A stretch of 46,686 bases of DNA from Malonomonas rubra (GCF_003247215.1 NZ_QKAP01000006.1:1-46686), one strand, 5' to 3'. Shown: positions 25,638 to 34,230, counted from the stretch's first letter. Notes: generated by a model not told the origin, from the sequence alone. Program-made: numbers and translations.

Positions 25638-27890
25638 ATGATCGGAAAAGTTGATTTAACCCAGGAAGGCATCGAAGTAAAAAAATCGGCCTGCTACTTC
25701 TGCCACCAGAATTGTGGCGTGCTGGCCTACGTCAAGGACAACAAGGTTCTCGGTATTGAAGGTGATCCCGAGTTCCCGACCAACCAGGGCGGCCTCTGCT
25801 GCCGCGGCAATATTGCCCTCAAGCACCTGGACCACCCCGACCGGGTTAACTACCCGCTGAAACGGGTCGGCAAGAAGGGTGAAGGCAAGTGGCAGCAGAT
25901 TCCCTGGAACCAGGCGATTCAGGAAATCGCCGCCAAGCTGTCGAGCATCCGCGAACAGTTCGGCGCCGAAGCCGTTGCCACCGCAGGCGGTACCCAGCGC
26001 ACCGATGACTGGGCGCGTCGCCGCTTCATGAACCTGTTCGGCAGCCCGAACGGCTTCCACAACTCGCACCTGTGCTGGATTCCGACCTTTATGGTGGAAA
26101 CCGCCATTTACGGCTGGTGCCCCTTCGACCTGGATATCGGCGCCAGTAAATGTATCGTCCTCTGGGGGCAGAACCCCGGCGCCTCGGGCATGCCGGAAGC
26201 GCATCACGTTGCCGAATTGCAAGACAAAGGCATGAAGGTCATCGTCATCGATCCGCGCTTCACGGAATCCGCTTCCAAAGCCGATCTCTGGCTGCCGCTG
26301 CGCCCCGGTTCCGACCTGGCCCTGGCCCTGGCCTGGATTCATGTCATCATTTATGAAGGCCTGATGGATCAGGAATTCGTCTTGGAGTACTGTGAAGGAT
26401 TCAACGAACTGGCTGAACATGTCGTTGATTTTTCACCGGAGTGGGCTGCCGAACTGACCTGGCTGACCCCCGATCAGATCCGCGCCGGCGCCTATATGTA
26501 CGCCAACAACAAACCGGGCAACATCCAGTGGGGCACCTCGGTCGACCAGATCGGCAAACCGGCCGGCGCCACCATGCATGCCCGCGCCCTCCTGCGCGCC
26601 CTGACCGGCAACCTCGATCGCCCCGGCGCCGACCTGCTGACCGGCCCCTCGCAAGACTATCTAACGGACGAGGAACTGGAAGGGAATGAATTCCTGTCGG
26701 ACGAGCAAAAGGCCAAGCAGATCGGCGCCGACAAGTTCCCGATGGTCACCTGGCCCGGTTACAGCAAGATCAGCGAGCTGACGAAAAAAACCTGGGGCAA
26801 GGCCCCGACCGCGGAGTGGATGTGCGAAGCGCACCCGCCGTCCGTGTTCCGCGCCATCGCCAGCAGCGACCCCTACCCGGTCAAGGCCCTGCTGATCTCG
26901 GCAACCAACCCGCTGGCCTCCTACGGCGAAACCAGCGTCGTGCTGGAAGCCCTGCGCAAGGTGGACTTCATGGTCGCCTGCGAGTACTGGGTCACGCCAT
27001 CCGCCATGTTCGCCGATTACATCATGCCGATCGCCGGCGCCCTGGAGCGGCCGATCATCACCAACAGCTACGGCTGCGCCGACTTCATGCTGACCTCGCA
27101 GCGCGCGATCCAACCGATGTACGAGCGCCGCAACGACTTCAATTTCTGGCGCGACCTGGGCGTAGCCCTGGGGCAGGAAGCAAACTGGCCCTGGAAGACC
27201 GTTGAGGAGGCATATTTCAGCGCAATTGCGCCGATCGGCCACGCGGTCAGCAGCTTTGATGAGTTCGTCGAGAAAATCCGCTTCCACTTCCCGGAGCGGG
27301 AATACTACAAGTACAAACGCCAGGGTTTTGCCACCCCTTCGGGCAAGGTCGAACTCTACTCGACCACCCTCAAGGAACTCGGCCTGCCACCGCTGCCGCA
27401 GTATGTCGGACCTTCGGAAAACGAAATCGACAACCCGGAACTGGCGGCGAAATTCCCTCTGGTGTTGACCACCGGCGGCGGCTTCATGCCCTTCCACCAC
27501 TCGGAGCACTTCCAGATCAAGGATATGCGCTTCCTGCGGCATTCGCCGTTCATGGACATCAATCCGGCAACGGCAAAGGAAATGGGCATCACAGACGGCG
27601 ACTGGGTCTGGATCGAAACCGCACGCGGGCGCATGCGGCAACGCGCCAATCTGACCGAAGCGATCCACCCGAAAGTGATCTATACCCAGCGCTGCTGGTG
27701 GTACCCGGAAAAGGATATGCGCGATTTCGATCTCGGTGGCGAACTCGGCGGGGCACTGGAGTCGAACGGAAACGTCTTGACCAGTACAGCGGATGATTAT
27801 TGTGACCCCTACAGTGGATCCTGGGCGAACCGCGGATTGCTCTGCCGGGTTTACAAAGTAGAGGAAGCGGACTTGAAGGAGGTAATGTGA
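25638..27890 (+). CDS. Cytoplasmic bis-MGD oxidoreductase, catalytic subunit of a PsrABC-like complex
   Basis: A 750-residue DMSO-reductase-family subunit. It has an N-terminal [4Fe-4S] motif (CYFCHQNC plus LCCRG) and all pterin-binding regions. Cys146, in SHLCWIP, is the expected Mo/W ligand. Unlike polysulfide or tetrathionate reductases it has no twin-arginine signal, so the complex would face the cytoplasm. GAGAGGAG lies directly before the ATG at 25638; an ATG at 25599 is possible but lacks a ribosome site. It is a paralogue of the protein at 5967. A ferredoxin-like subunit and an NrfD membrane subunit follow at once, so electrons probably pass to or from menaquinone. The acetylene hydratase Asp is His here. 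Confidence 0.85.
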   Translation: MIGKVDLTQEGIEVKKSACYFCHQNCGVLAYVKDNKVLGIEGDPEFPTNQGGLCCRGNIALKHLDHPDRVNYPLKRVGKKGEGKWQQIPWNQAIQEIAAKLSSIREQFGAEAVATAGGTQRTDDWARRRFMNLFGSPNGFHNSHLCWIPTFMVETAIYGWCPFDLDIGASKCIVLWGQNPGASGMPEAHHVAELQDKGMKVIVIDPRFTESASKADLWLPLRPGSDLALALAWIHVIIYEGLMDQEFVLEYCEGFNELAEHVVDFSPEWAAELTWLTPDQIRAGAYMYANNKPGNIQWGTSVDQIGKPAGATMHARALLRALTGNLDRPGADLLTGPSQDYLTDEELEGNEFLSDEQKAKQIGADKFPMVTWPGYSKISELTKKTWGKAPTAEWMCEAHPPSVFRAIASSDPYPVKALLISATNPLASYGETSVVLEALRKVDFMVACEYWVTPSAMFADYIMPIAGALERPIITNSYGCADFMLTSQRAIQPMYERRNDFNFWRDLGVALGQEANWPWKTVEEAYFSAIAPIGHAVSSFDEFVEKIRFHFPEREYYKYKRQGFATPSGKVELYSTTLKELGLPPLPQYVGPSENEIDNPELAAKFPLVLTTGGGFMPFHHSEHFQIKDMRFLRHSPFMDINPATAKEMGITDGDWVWIETARGRMRQRANLTEAIHPKVIYTQRCWWYPEKDMRDFDLGGELGGALESNGNVLTSTADDYCDPYSGSWANRGLLCRVYKVEEADLKEVM

Positions 27891-27891
27891 T

Positions 27892-28434
27892 ATGGCTCGT
27901 TATGCAATGGTCATGGACACCAGGCACTGTATAGGCTGTCATTCCTGTACGATTGCCTGCAAAATTCGCAATGAACTGCCGACCTACATGATTTACAACC
28001 CGGTCACTACGGATGGCCCGCACGGCACGTTTCCGCACCTGAACATGCTCTTTTTGCCGCTGCTCTGCATGCATTGCGACAATTCACCCTGTGTCGATGC
28101 ATGTCCGACCGGGGCTTCGGTTCAGACGGAGAACGGCATCGTTCACGTCGTCGACAAAAAGTGCGTCGGCTGCCTCTCCTGTATCATGGCCTGCCCCTAC
28201 GGCGCACGCTATCACAATCATGAGACCGGTGCGGTCAACAAGTGTAACTTCTGCCTGGACCGGGTTGAAGAAGGCATGCGCCCGCACTGCGTCGAAACCT
28301 GTCACCAGAAAGCGCGCATCTTCGGTGACCTGGATGACCCGAACAGTGAAGTCAGCAAGCTGATCAGTGAAAACCGCTCCTTCCAGCTGCTGCAGGAACT
28401 TAACACCGACCCCTGTGTCTTTTACATCTATTGA
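27892..28434 (+). CDS. Four-cluster ferredoxin-like electron transfer subunit (PsrB/PhsB type)
   Basis: A 180-residue protein with four Cys groups for four [4Fe-4S] clusters: CIGCHSCTIAC, CMHCDNSPCVDAC, CVGCLSCIMAC and CNFC...CVETC. This is the electron-wire subunit of CISM complexes, linking the bis-MGD subunit to the NrfD membrane subunit. Its ATG is one base after the stop of the catalytic gene, and AGGAGG lies inside the end of that gene. All sixteen Cys are present, so the chain looks complete, unlike the small subunit at 33753. Confidence 0.9.
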   Translation: MARYAMVMDTRHCIGCHSCTIACKIRNELPTYMIYNPVTTDGPHGTFPHLNMLFLPLLCMHCDNSPCVDACPTGASVQTENGIVHVVDKKCVGCLSCIMACPYGARYHNHETGAVNKCNFCLDRVEEGMRPHCVETCHQKARIFGDLDDPNSEVSKLISENRSFQLLQELNTDPCVFYIY

Positions 28435-28449
28435 TGGAGGCGTTGAGAA

Positions 28450-29373
28450 ATGAGTGAAAAACATCAAACCTGGGGTTGGATGCTCGCCGTCGATTTCTTT
28501 TTCGCCGGCATGGGCGGCGCCATGCTGATCGTCGCCGCCATCATCGACCTGTTTATCGGTAAAAATCAGATTTCCGTGCTGGCCAACATTGTCGGCCCGC
28601 TGTGCATGAGTGTCGGTTGCGGCTTTCTGATTCTTGAACTGGGGCGCCCGTTGCAGGCCTGGCGCGTCTTCATGAACCCCAAGGCGATCCTGACCTTCGG
28701 CGCCTGGATGATGACGTTTGCCATTATTTCCGGTTTTGTCTATGCCTCTTTCGGCATCGATTTCGGCCTGTTTTTCTGGCGTGACTGGGGCTTTCTGCGG
28801 CAGCTGCTGGCCTTGGTCAACCTGGTCACCGGCCTGGTTGTCGCCACCTATCCGGGCGTTCTGCTGGGACGCCACAAAGGGCGGCCGTTCTGGGTCGGCC
28901 CGGCCATCATGGGACTGTTCCTGCTCTCCTCCCTGGTGACCGCGCTGGCGCTGCATCTGCTCTGCGCAATGATCGCGCCGGTTGAAGGCTCCGTGCTGAA
29001 TAACCTGCCGAAGCTGCTAGCCGCCCTGCTGCTGGCCCAGGGGCTGCTGTGGGCGGGCTACCTCTGGATCAAAGCCAGCGGAACCACGGCAGCCGAAGCC
29101 GCCAGCGCGCAGCGTTGGATCAGTGGTGATCTTTCGAAAAGGTTCAAAATTTCCTTTATGCTCCTCGGCACGCTGCTGCCGCTGGTCATGTTCCTGATTC
29201 CGGTAAGTTTGTTCCAGGGGCTTGCAACACTGCTGGTTCTGTTCGGCGGAGTGACGATGCGGATGATGACTGTCACCAGCGGTAACGACCGCACTTTCCT
29301 GCCGGGGGAACTGCAGTATCGTTCCCGCCTGCCTCATGGGCACGAAAGATTCTTGAAGAAGAATTGGATTTAG
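28450..29373 (+). CDS. NrfD/PsrC-like membrane subunit
   Basis: A 307-residue integral membrane protein with eight hydrophobic segments, of the NrfD/PsrC family that exchanges electrons with (mena)quinone. Features include the FFFAGMGGAMLIVAA first segment and an LELGRPLQAWRVF loop typical of the family. GGAGG precedes the ATG. With the two upstream genes it forms a full catalytic-ferredoxin-membrane unit; since the catalytic subunit lacks an export signal, the complex probably sits on the cytoplasmic face. Confidence 0.85.
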   Translation: MSEKHQTWGWMLAVDFFFAGMGGAMLIVAAIIDLFIGKNQISVLANIVGPLCMSVGCGFLILELGRPLQAWRVFMNPKAILTFGAWMMTFAIISGFVYASFGIDFGLFFWRDWGFLRQLLALVNLVTGLVVATYPGVLLGRHKGRPFWVGPAIMGLFLLSSLVTALALHLLCAMIAPVEGSVLNNLPKLLAALLLAQGLLWAGYLWIKASGTTAAEAASAQRWISGDLSKRFKISFMLLGTLLPLVMFLIPVSLFQGLATLLVLFGGVTMRMMTVTSGNDRTFLPGELQYRSRLPHGHERFLKKNWI

Positions 29374-29386
29374 CGGCACGACTGTT

Positions 29387-29453
29387 GGGCTCTGCCGAAA
29401 CCGGCACTCACATCTCTCTTTCGGCATCACCGAAAAAGGTTTTGGCAGAGCCC
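29387..29453 (+). terminator. Long hairpin between the NrfD-like and radical SAM genes
   Basis: The arms 29387-29402 (GGGCTCTGCCGAAACC) and 29438-29453 (GGTTTTGGCAGAGCCC) pair over 16 positions with one G-U pair. There is no T-run after it, so it may act as an RNA-processing or stability element rather than a complete terminator, with the next gene read through at lower level. Confidence 0.5.
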
Positions 29454-29507
29454 GTGTAAAGGTAGCGCGATATTCATGCCGACAGACATAGAAGACTGAG
29501 GTTTCAG

Positions 29508-30833
29508 ATGACACAGGCAGCCGTGGCAAACAACGCTGATACAATCACAAATAAAATACTTTTGGAAGTCACGCAAAGTGTTTGCCCGGTCTGCCTGGAA
29601 GTCATTGATGCGCGCATTGTCGTCAAAGACGATGCCGTCTATATGGAAAAATCCTGCTCACAACACGGTACTTATTCAATTTATCTCTGGCCGGACGAGG
29701 AGCATTATCGCTGGCTGAAAAACTTTAAATTTCCCCAGATCCATCCGAACACAGCAAAACCGACCACCAAGGGCTGCCCCGAGGACTGTGGGCCTTGTAA
29801 ATCTCACTTACATCGCCCGCGCCTGGTCGAACTCGAACTGACGCAGCGCTGCAATTTACGTTGCCCGGTCTGCTTCATGGCTGCAGACGACAACCAGGCG
29901 AACCTTGCCACCGATCTCACGCTGGCGGAAATTGAACGCCAGCTTATCAGCATCATGAATCAGTGTGGCCCGCAAACCAGCATCCAGCTGACCGGCGGAG
30001 AGCCGACCGTGCGCGAAGACCTGCCTGACATCATCGCACTTTGTCGAGAGATCGGTTTCAGCGCAATTGAAGTCAACACCAACGGTGTCGTCATCAGTCG
30101 CGACCGCAACTACCTTGAGCGGCTCGCGGCATCCGGCGCCACCGGTATCTACATGCAGTTTGACGGCTTGGACGATCAGGTGTTCAAACAGATCCGGGGC
30201 GCCAACCTGCTGAAACTCAAATTACAGGCGATTGAAAACTGCCGTGCCATCGGCATGCAGATTGTTCTGGCAATGGCGGTGATCAGGGGAATCAACGACA
30301 ACCAGATGGGCAGAGTCCTTGAATTCGGCCTGGAAAATCGTGACGTCATTGTCGGCATAGCTTATCAGCCCGCGTTCGGTTCCGGTCGCTTCGAGGTCAG
30401 CAACCAAAAACCCCTGACTATGGGGGATGTCATCTACGAACTGTCGGAGCAGAGCAGCAACTTGCTCTCCCCCTACGATTTCTGGCCAACCGGCTGCTCG
30501 CACCCGCTCTGCGACGCGACCACTTACCTTGTCCCAAAACCCCAAGGCTTTCAGCCGATGAGCCGGATCATCAGCGTTCATGATTACCTGCACCACTTCG
30601 ACCCGTCCAGCCCGCAGGGTTCCGCGCTGCCCGATATCGCGCAAAAAATGTTCCCGGGCCAGGAACCTGGCTTGTCGATCCTGATCATGAACTATATGGA
30701 TGCGATGAGTATGGACTTGAAACGTCTCCGCCAGTGCAGCATGACGGTGGCTGGCGAGGACGGTAGCCAGATTCCGTTCTGTTCTTATCAGTTGACTAAT
30801 ATCGACGGCCTGAAACGCTCCCAGCGCGTATAA
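29508..30833 (+). CDS. Radical SAM protein of the MJ0619/tetraether-synthase-like type
   Basis: A 441-residue protein. The N-terminus has a zinc-ribbon-like part (CPVCLEV; EKSCSQHGTY) and then GCPEDCGPC, followed by the radical SAM motif CNLRCPVC (near residue 124) and QLTGGEPTVR. The C-terminal part has additional Cys (GCSHPLC). The same layout is seen in MJ0619, which methylates a pterin precursor in methanogens, and in related radical SAM methylases and lipid-coupling enzymes. It follows the PsrABC-like genes after a hairpin. A role in modifying a pterin or another cofactor of that complex is possible but not shown. GAGG precedes the ATG. Confidence 0.8.
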   Translation: MTQAAVANNADTITNKILLEVTQSVCPVCLEVIDARIVVKDDAVYMEKSCSQHGTYSIYLWPDEEHYRWLKNFKFPQIHPNTAKPTTKGCPEDCGPCKSHLHRPRLVELELTQRCNLRCPVCFMAADDNQANLATDLTLAEIERQLISIMNQCGPQTSIQLTGGEPTVREDLPDIIALCREIGFSAIEVNTNGVVISRDRNYLERLAASGATGIYMQFDGLDDQVFKQIRGANLLKLKLQAIENCRAIGMQIVLAMAVIRGINDNQMGRVLEFGLENRDVIVGIAYQPAFGSGRFEVSNQKPLTMGDVIYELSEQSSNLLSPYDFWPTGCSHPLCDATTYLVPKPQGFQPMSRIISVHDYLHHFDPSSPQGSALPDIAQKMFPGQEPGLSILIMNYMDAMSMDLKRLRQCSMTVAGEDGSQIPFCSYQLTNIDGLKRSQRV

Positions 30834-30844
30834 ACGTATTTTAC

Positions 30845-30889
30845 TGTTCTCCGGATTGCCCCTCGGCGCTCCGGAGAACACCCCTTTCT
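30845..30889 (+). terminator. Rho-independent terminator after the radical SAM gene
   Basis: TGTTCTCCGGA (30845-30855) and TCCGGAGAACA (30870-30880) form a perfect 11-bp stem, followed by CCCCTTTCTT. It ends the PsrABC-like operon. The AT-rich 530 bases from 30834 to 31366 otherwise hold only the regulatory sites of the next operon. Confidence 0.7.
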
Positions 30890-31109
30890 TGATCCATCGC
30901 AAAACAATTCCCAAACCCTCTCAAATCACCCAAGTTAGTGACTCAACATCCCGTTATGACGAATGTTTTTTAAGTTTATTTGTAAACACAAAAACACCAA
31001 TTTGCGACCATCGCCAGCGTTCTTAAATTGATACCACTTGGGACAAAAGCTTTACATATTTAATTTCAATAAGTTAGCTATCAAAAACCAGATCCTACCT
31101 GTCCGTCCT

Positions 31110-31124
31110 ATCTCAAAATAAGAA
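31110..31124. promoter_or_regulatory. Candidate activator-binding dyad upstream of the 31367 enzyme
   Basis: ATCTCA-AAA-TAAGAA fits nine of twelve arm positions of the proposed dyad and shares the ATCTCAAAATAA core with the reverse strand of the site at 22661. It is about 90 bp upstream of the sigma-54 promoter at 31200. Confidence 0.4.
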
Positions 31125-31199
31125 TTTACTTAGCTTTTTGTTAATTCTAATTTTCCCTTTTATTACAATAAGTTATGACGCACTAACTTTAATTTCAGA

Positions 31200-31217
31200 T
31201 TGGCACACTCATAGCAA
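31200..31217 (+). promoter_or_regulatory. Sigma-54 promoter of the Fe-S-less bis-MGD enzyme operon
   Basis: TGGCAC-ACTCA-TAGCA has a perfect -24 half (GG 31202-31203) and GC at 31214-31215. Transcription would begin near 31227, giving a leader of about 140 bases before the ATG at 31367; the leader contains a strong unused AAAGGAGG at about 31289. Confidence 0.7.
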
Positions 31218-31366
31218 TTGTCTATGTCAGATTCAAAATCATTTTCATACAGCCTGCATGCAGTGCTGCAGCCTCATGCAACAAAACGTAAAGGAGGTGC
31301 GAAAAAGGATTTTCGAGGAAAGTTTGTGTAATTAACGATTAGAGAATGAAAGGAAGGTACACGACA

Positions 31367-33637
31367 ATGGCAATGAGTAAAGAATGGAAAACAGAAAATG
31401 AGGATGGCTCCATAACAGTGAGGACCTCTGCGTGGTCCCCTCCTGGAGACCATCCGGTCGGCTACGGCATGAAGCTGACCGTCAAAGGTGGGAAACTGAT
31501 TAAGGTTGAAGGTGACGAAGAGCACCCGATCAGCCAAGGTCGCCTCTGTGTTCGTAACCTGACTCTGGCTGACTACGTCCACCACCCCTCCCGTATTCTG
31601 ACCCCGATGAAGCGTAAGCTGGAAGATCGTGGTAAGAACAAGTGGACCAAGATCTCCTGGGATGAAGCCTGGGACATCATTGTTCCGAAAATCAAAGAAT
31701 TTAAAGAAAAGCACGGCGCCGAGTCGATCATCGTCTTCGGTGGTACCGGTCGTCAGGCTTGTATCTACTACTACCCCCTCGGCTTTGCCTCAATCGGCAC
31801 TCCGAACGTCTGCTACCCGCTGAGCGGCTGGTCCTGCTACGGTCCGCGCTGCTCGATCACCGACTACGTTCTCGGCGCCGGCTATCCGGAAATCGACTAC
31901 GCCGGTTTCTACGAAGATCGTTACGACGACCCGAGATTCACCTTGCCGGAACTGATCGTCGAGTGGGGTAAGAACGCTCTCTACTCCAACCCGGACGGCT
32001 TCTTTGGTCACGCCCTGATCGACATGATGAAGCGCGGCACCAAGATGATTCACATCGACCCGCGTATCACCTGGCTGGGTACCCGTTGCGAAGAAGTTTG
32101 CCAGCTGCGTCCCGGAACCGACAGCGCCCTGGGCCTCGGCTTCCTCAACGTCATCATCAACGAGGAACTGTACGACAAGGACTTCGTCGAAAACTGGACT
32201 TACGGCTTCGATGAGCTCAAAGAGCGCGTTCAAGAGTATTCGCCGGAAAAAGTTGCTGGTATCACCTGGGTTCCGGCTGACCAGATCCGTCGTTGCGCTC
32301 GTCGGATGGCAACTGCTAAGCCTTGCTCGATCCAGTGGGGTCTGGCAACCGACGAGAACCCGAACGGTGTTCAGATGGGCCACGCTATCCTGTCGCTGAT
32401 GGCCATCACCGGCAACCTCGACGTTCCCGGCGGCGTGACCATCGGTCCCCCCGCTGCACTGCTCGGTAAGTGGCGGGTTGAAACCCGGCGGAACCTGTCG
32501 GAAGAACTCTGGGAAAAGCGAATCGGCGCTGCAGAATGGCCGGCCCTCAGTACTGCCATGGCAACCACCCACCCGGACGAAACTCTGGACACTCTGGAAA
32601 GCGGCAAGCCGTACAAGTTGCGCATGGGTTGGTTCAACAGTAGTAACTTCATTACGCCGACCTGTTCGGCACAGCCTGACCGTTGGTACCATGCTCTGAA
32701 GTCCCTGGAGTTCAACGTTGTTCAGGATATCTTCATGACTCCGACCGCTATGGCTTTCGGCGATATCTTCCTGCCGGTGTCTACTTTCGCCGAGCAAGAC
32801 GGCGTCGTCGTTACCCACTTCGGCCGTAACGCTGTCACCCTCGGCCCCATCAACGAGGCTCTGCGCGTCGGCGATACCAAGTCCGATATCGAAGTTTGTA
32901 TCGAACTCGGCAAGAAGTTGCACCCGGACATGTGGGATTACAAAGACGTTCCTGACTTTTTCACCCAGCAGCTTGAGCCGGAGCTCGGTGTCAACTTTGA
33001 CAAGCTGCGTGAGATGGGCGTATTCCAGCCGAAGTACATCTACAAAAAGTACGAAAAAGGTCTGCTGCGTGGTGACGGCGAGCCTGGCTTCAATACCGTT
33101 ACCGGTATGGTCGAGCTCTCCTCGACCCTGTTCGAAGCCTGGGGTGACGATGCCCTGCCGTACTTCAAGGAGCCGCCGTACAGCCCGATCAGCACCCCGG
33201 AACTGTTCAAGGAGTACCCGCTGATTCTCACCACCGGTGCACGGAAAGTCACCTCGTTCCACTCCGAGCACCGTCAGATTGCCGTATTGCGCGAGATCGA
33301 TCCGGATCCGGAAGTCGAATTGCATCCTAGTACAGCTAAAACCCTCGGCATCAACCATGGCGACTGGGTCCTGCTCGAAAACATGTTCGGCAAAGCAAAA
33401 CTCAGAGCCAAGGTTACTCCGACCATCCACCCGAAGGTTGTGCATGCGACTCACGGCTGGTGGTTCCCGGAGAAGGATGCAGAAGAGCCGAGCCTGTTCG
33501 GTGTATGGCAGTCGAACATCAACACCCTGGTCCCGCATAAGCACATCGGTAAGCTTGGTTTCGGTTGTCCAATGAAGCAGATGATTTGTAAAGCTTCGCG
33601 TCTGGATAGCTTCGATAGCTACAACATCGAAGTCTAA
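31367..33637 (+). CDS. Bis-MGD enzyme related to catechol dehydroxylases, lacking the N-terminal [4Fe-4S] ligands
   Basis: A 756-residue DMSO-reductase-family protein. Its text is closest, by my recognition, to the catechol dehydroxylase type of gut Actinobacteria. The family's N-terminal cluster Cys are replaced: the segment reads TSAWSPPGDHPVGYG with Ala22, Asp28 and Tyr33 where relatives have Cys; only Cys61 in GRLCVRN remains. The likely metal ligand is Cys157 in GWSCYGPR. No export signal is present. AAAGGAAGG precedes the ATG at 31367. Codon use is richer in GGT, GTT and GCT than in neighbouring operons, suggesting high expression. Loss of the cluster recalls pyrogallol transhydroxylase, whose large subunit also lacks one, and suggests a reaction without outside electron flow or with a different route. 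Confidence 0.82.
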   Translation: MAMSKEWKTENEDGSITVRTSAWSPPGDHPVGYGMKLTVKGGKLIKVEGDEEHPISQGRLCVRNLTLADYVHHPSRILTPMKRKLEDRGKNKWTKISWDEAWDIIVPKIKEFKEKHGAESIIVFGGTGRQACIYYYPLGFASIGTPNVCYPLSGWSCYGPRCSITDYVLGAGYPEIDYAGFYEDRYDDPRFTLPELIVEWGKNALYSNPDGFFGHALIDMMKRGTKMIHIDPRITWLGTRCEEVCQLRPGTDSALGLGFLNVIINEELYDKDFVENWTYGFDELKERVQEYSPEKVAGITWVPADQIRRCARRMATAKPCSIQWGLATDENPNGVQMGHAILSLMAITGNLDVPGGVTIGPPAALLGKWRVETRRNLSEELWEKRIGAAEWPALSTAMATTHPDETLDTLESGKPYKLRMGWFNSSNFITPTCSAQPDRWYHALKSLEFNVVQDIFMTPTAMAFGDIFLPVSTFAEQDGVVVTHFGRNAVTLGPINEALRVGDTKSDIEVCIELGKKLHPDMWDYKDVPDFFTQQLEPELGVNFDKLREMGVFQPKYIYKKYEKGLLRGDGEPGFNTVTGMVELSSTLFEAWGDDALPYFKEPPYSPISTPELFKEYPLILTTGARKVTSFHSEHRQIAVLREIDPDPEVELHPSTAKTLGINHGDWVLLENMFGKAKLRAKVTPTIHPKVVHATHGWWFPEKDAEEPSLFGVWQSNINTLVPHKHIGKLGFGCPMKQMICKASRLDSFDSYNIEV

Positions 33638-33656
33638 AACTAAGCGTAGGAGACAT

Positions 33657-33725
33657 GGCCGGTGACGACTGCAACAGACTCACGCGCGTCGCCGGCCAGA
33701 CGTGGCCCGCGATAATAATCGCGGA
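33657..33725 (+). other. Two tandem RNA hairpins between the large and small subunit genes
   Basis: GGCCGGTGACG (33657-33667) pairs with CGTCGCCGGCC (33687-33697) with one G-U pair, and CCGCGAT pairs with ATCGCGG across three bases at 33708-33724. No T-run follows either. Such structures often protect the upstream mRNA from 3' decay and set unequal subunit amounts. Confidence 0.55.
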
Positions 33726-33752
33726 CGAAACCGAATAGAACTGGAGGAAAAA

Positions 33753-34100
33753 ATGTCCGAAAAAGAAACCAAAAACGGACTGTTGATTCACTATCAATGG
33801 TGCACCGGCTGCCACGCATGCGAGGTGGCAATCAAAAAAATCCTGAACCTGCCTGTAGGCAAGCACGGCATCAAAATGCTCGAGCACGGCCCTTGGGAGG
33901 TTACTCCGGGTAAATTTGAGTGGGATTATCTCCCCGTACCGACTCAGCTTGTCGGTTCCAACCCTGAGCTGGCTCCGGGCGAGGACGTCAAATTCGCAGT
34001 CAAGCACTGTAACGCTAAGTGCATGGAGTACGGCCCGCTGGATGAATTGGCCAAAAAGGCTGCCGAACTGGGCAACCGAGTAGCAATCTTTACCGTTTAA
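33753..34100 (+). CDS. Small Fe-S subunit with one of two ferredoxin clusters lost
   Basis: A 115-residue relative of the dicluster Fe-S subunits that pair with bis-MGD enzymes. The first motif keeps three Cys (Cys17, Cys20, Cys23 in CTGCHAC), but the fourth position is Ile27 (EVAIKK). The usual second CxxC group around residues 66-72 is replaced by LVGSNPE. The later HCNAKC gives Cys86 and Cys90. The five Cys suit one [4Fe-4S] cluster (17, 20, 23 and 90) and cannot bind a second one. GGAGG precedes the ATG at 33753. It follows the large subunit, which has also lost its cluster, so the pair seems to have shed the electron chain in a concerted way. Confidence 0.78.
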   Translation: MSEKETKNGLLIHYQWCTGCHACEVAIKKILNLPVGKHGIKMLEHGPWEVTPGKFEWDYLPVPTQLVGSNPELAPGEDVKFAVKHCNAKCMEYGPLDELAKKAAELGNRVAIFTV

Positions 34101-34102
34101 GC

Positions 34103-34144
34103 AAAAAAAACCTGGGAACCCTGATTACTGATGGGGTTCCCAGG
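34103..34144 (-). terminator. Rho-independent terminator on the minus strand
   Basis: CCTGGGAACCC (34111-34121) and GGGTTCCCAGG (34134-34144) form a perfect 11-bp stem. On the minus strand it is followed by eight T, so it terminates the Cys-rich gene at 34231-34494. On the plus strand only an A-run follows, so it may act weakly there. Confidence 0.7.
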
Positions 34145-34230
34145 AAAAAGCAGGTGAAACATTCGTGTTAGTTGAAGTTGGCTAAGTTGTTCGGGACGGA
34201 TGAACCACAGATTAAAGTCTGGCGTTAGAG

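Noticed and set aside
25638-27890. Acetylene hydratase
   Set aside because: The fold and Cys ligand fit, but the catalytic Asp after the second cluster Cys is His here (CYFCHQNC), and Ser in the protein at 5967; PsrB/PsrC-like subunits also argue for a redox enzyme.
31138-31335. 65-codon open frame in the leader of the 31367 operon
   Set aside because: It spans the sigma-54 promoter and most of it lies upstream of the expected transcript start; its composition is not coding-like.
31367-33637. Pyrogallol-phloroglucinol transhydroxylase large subunit
   Set aside because: Only the lack of the cluster is shared. The N-terminal text and the Cys at the metal site resemble the dehydroxylase type, and the transhydroxylase small subunit with three clusters is absent.
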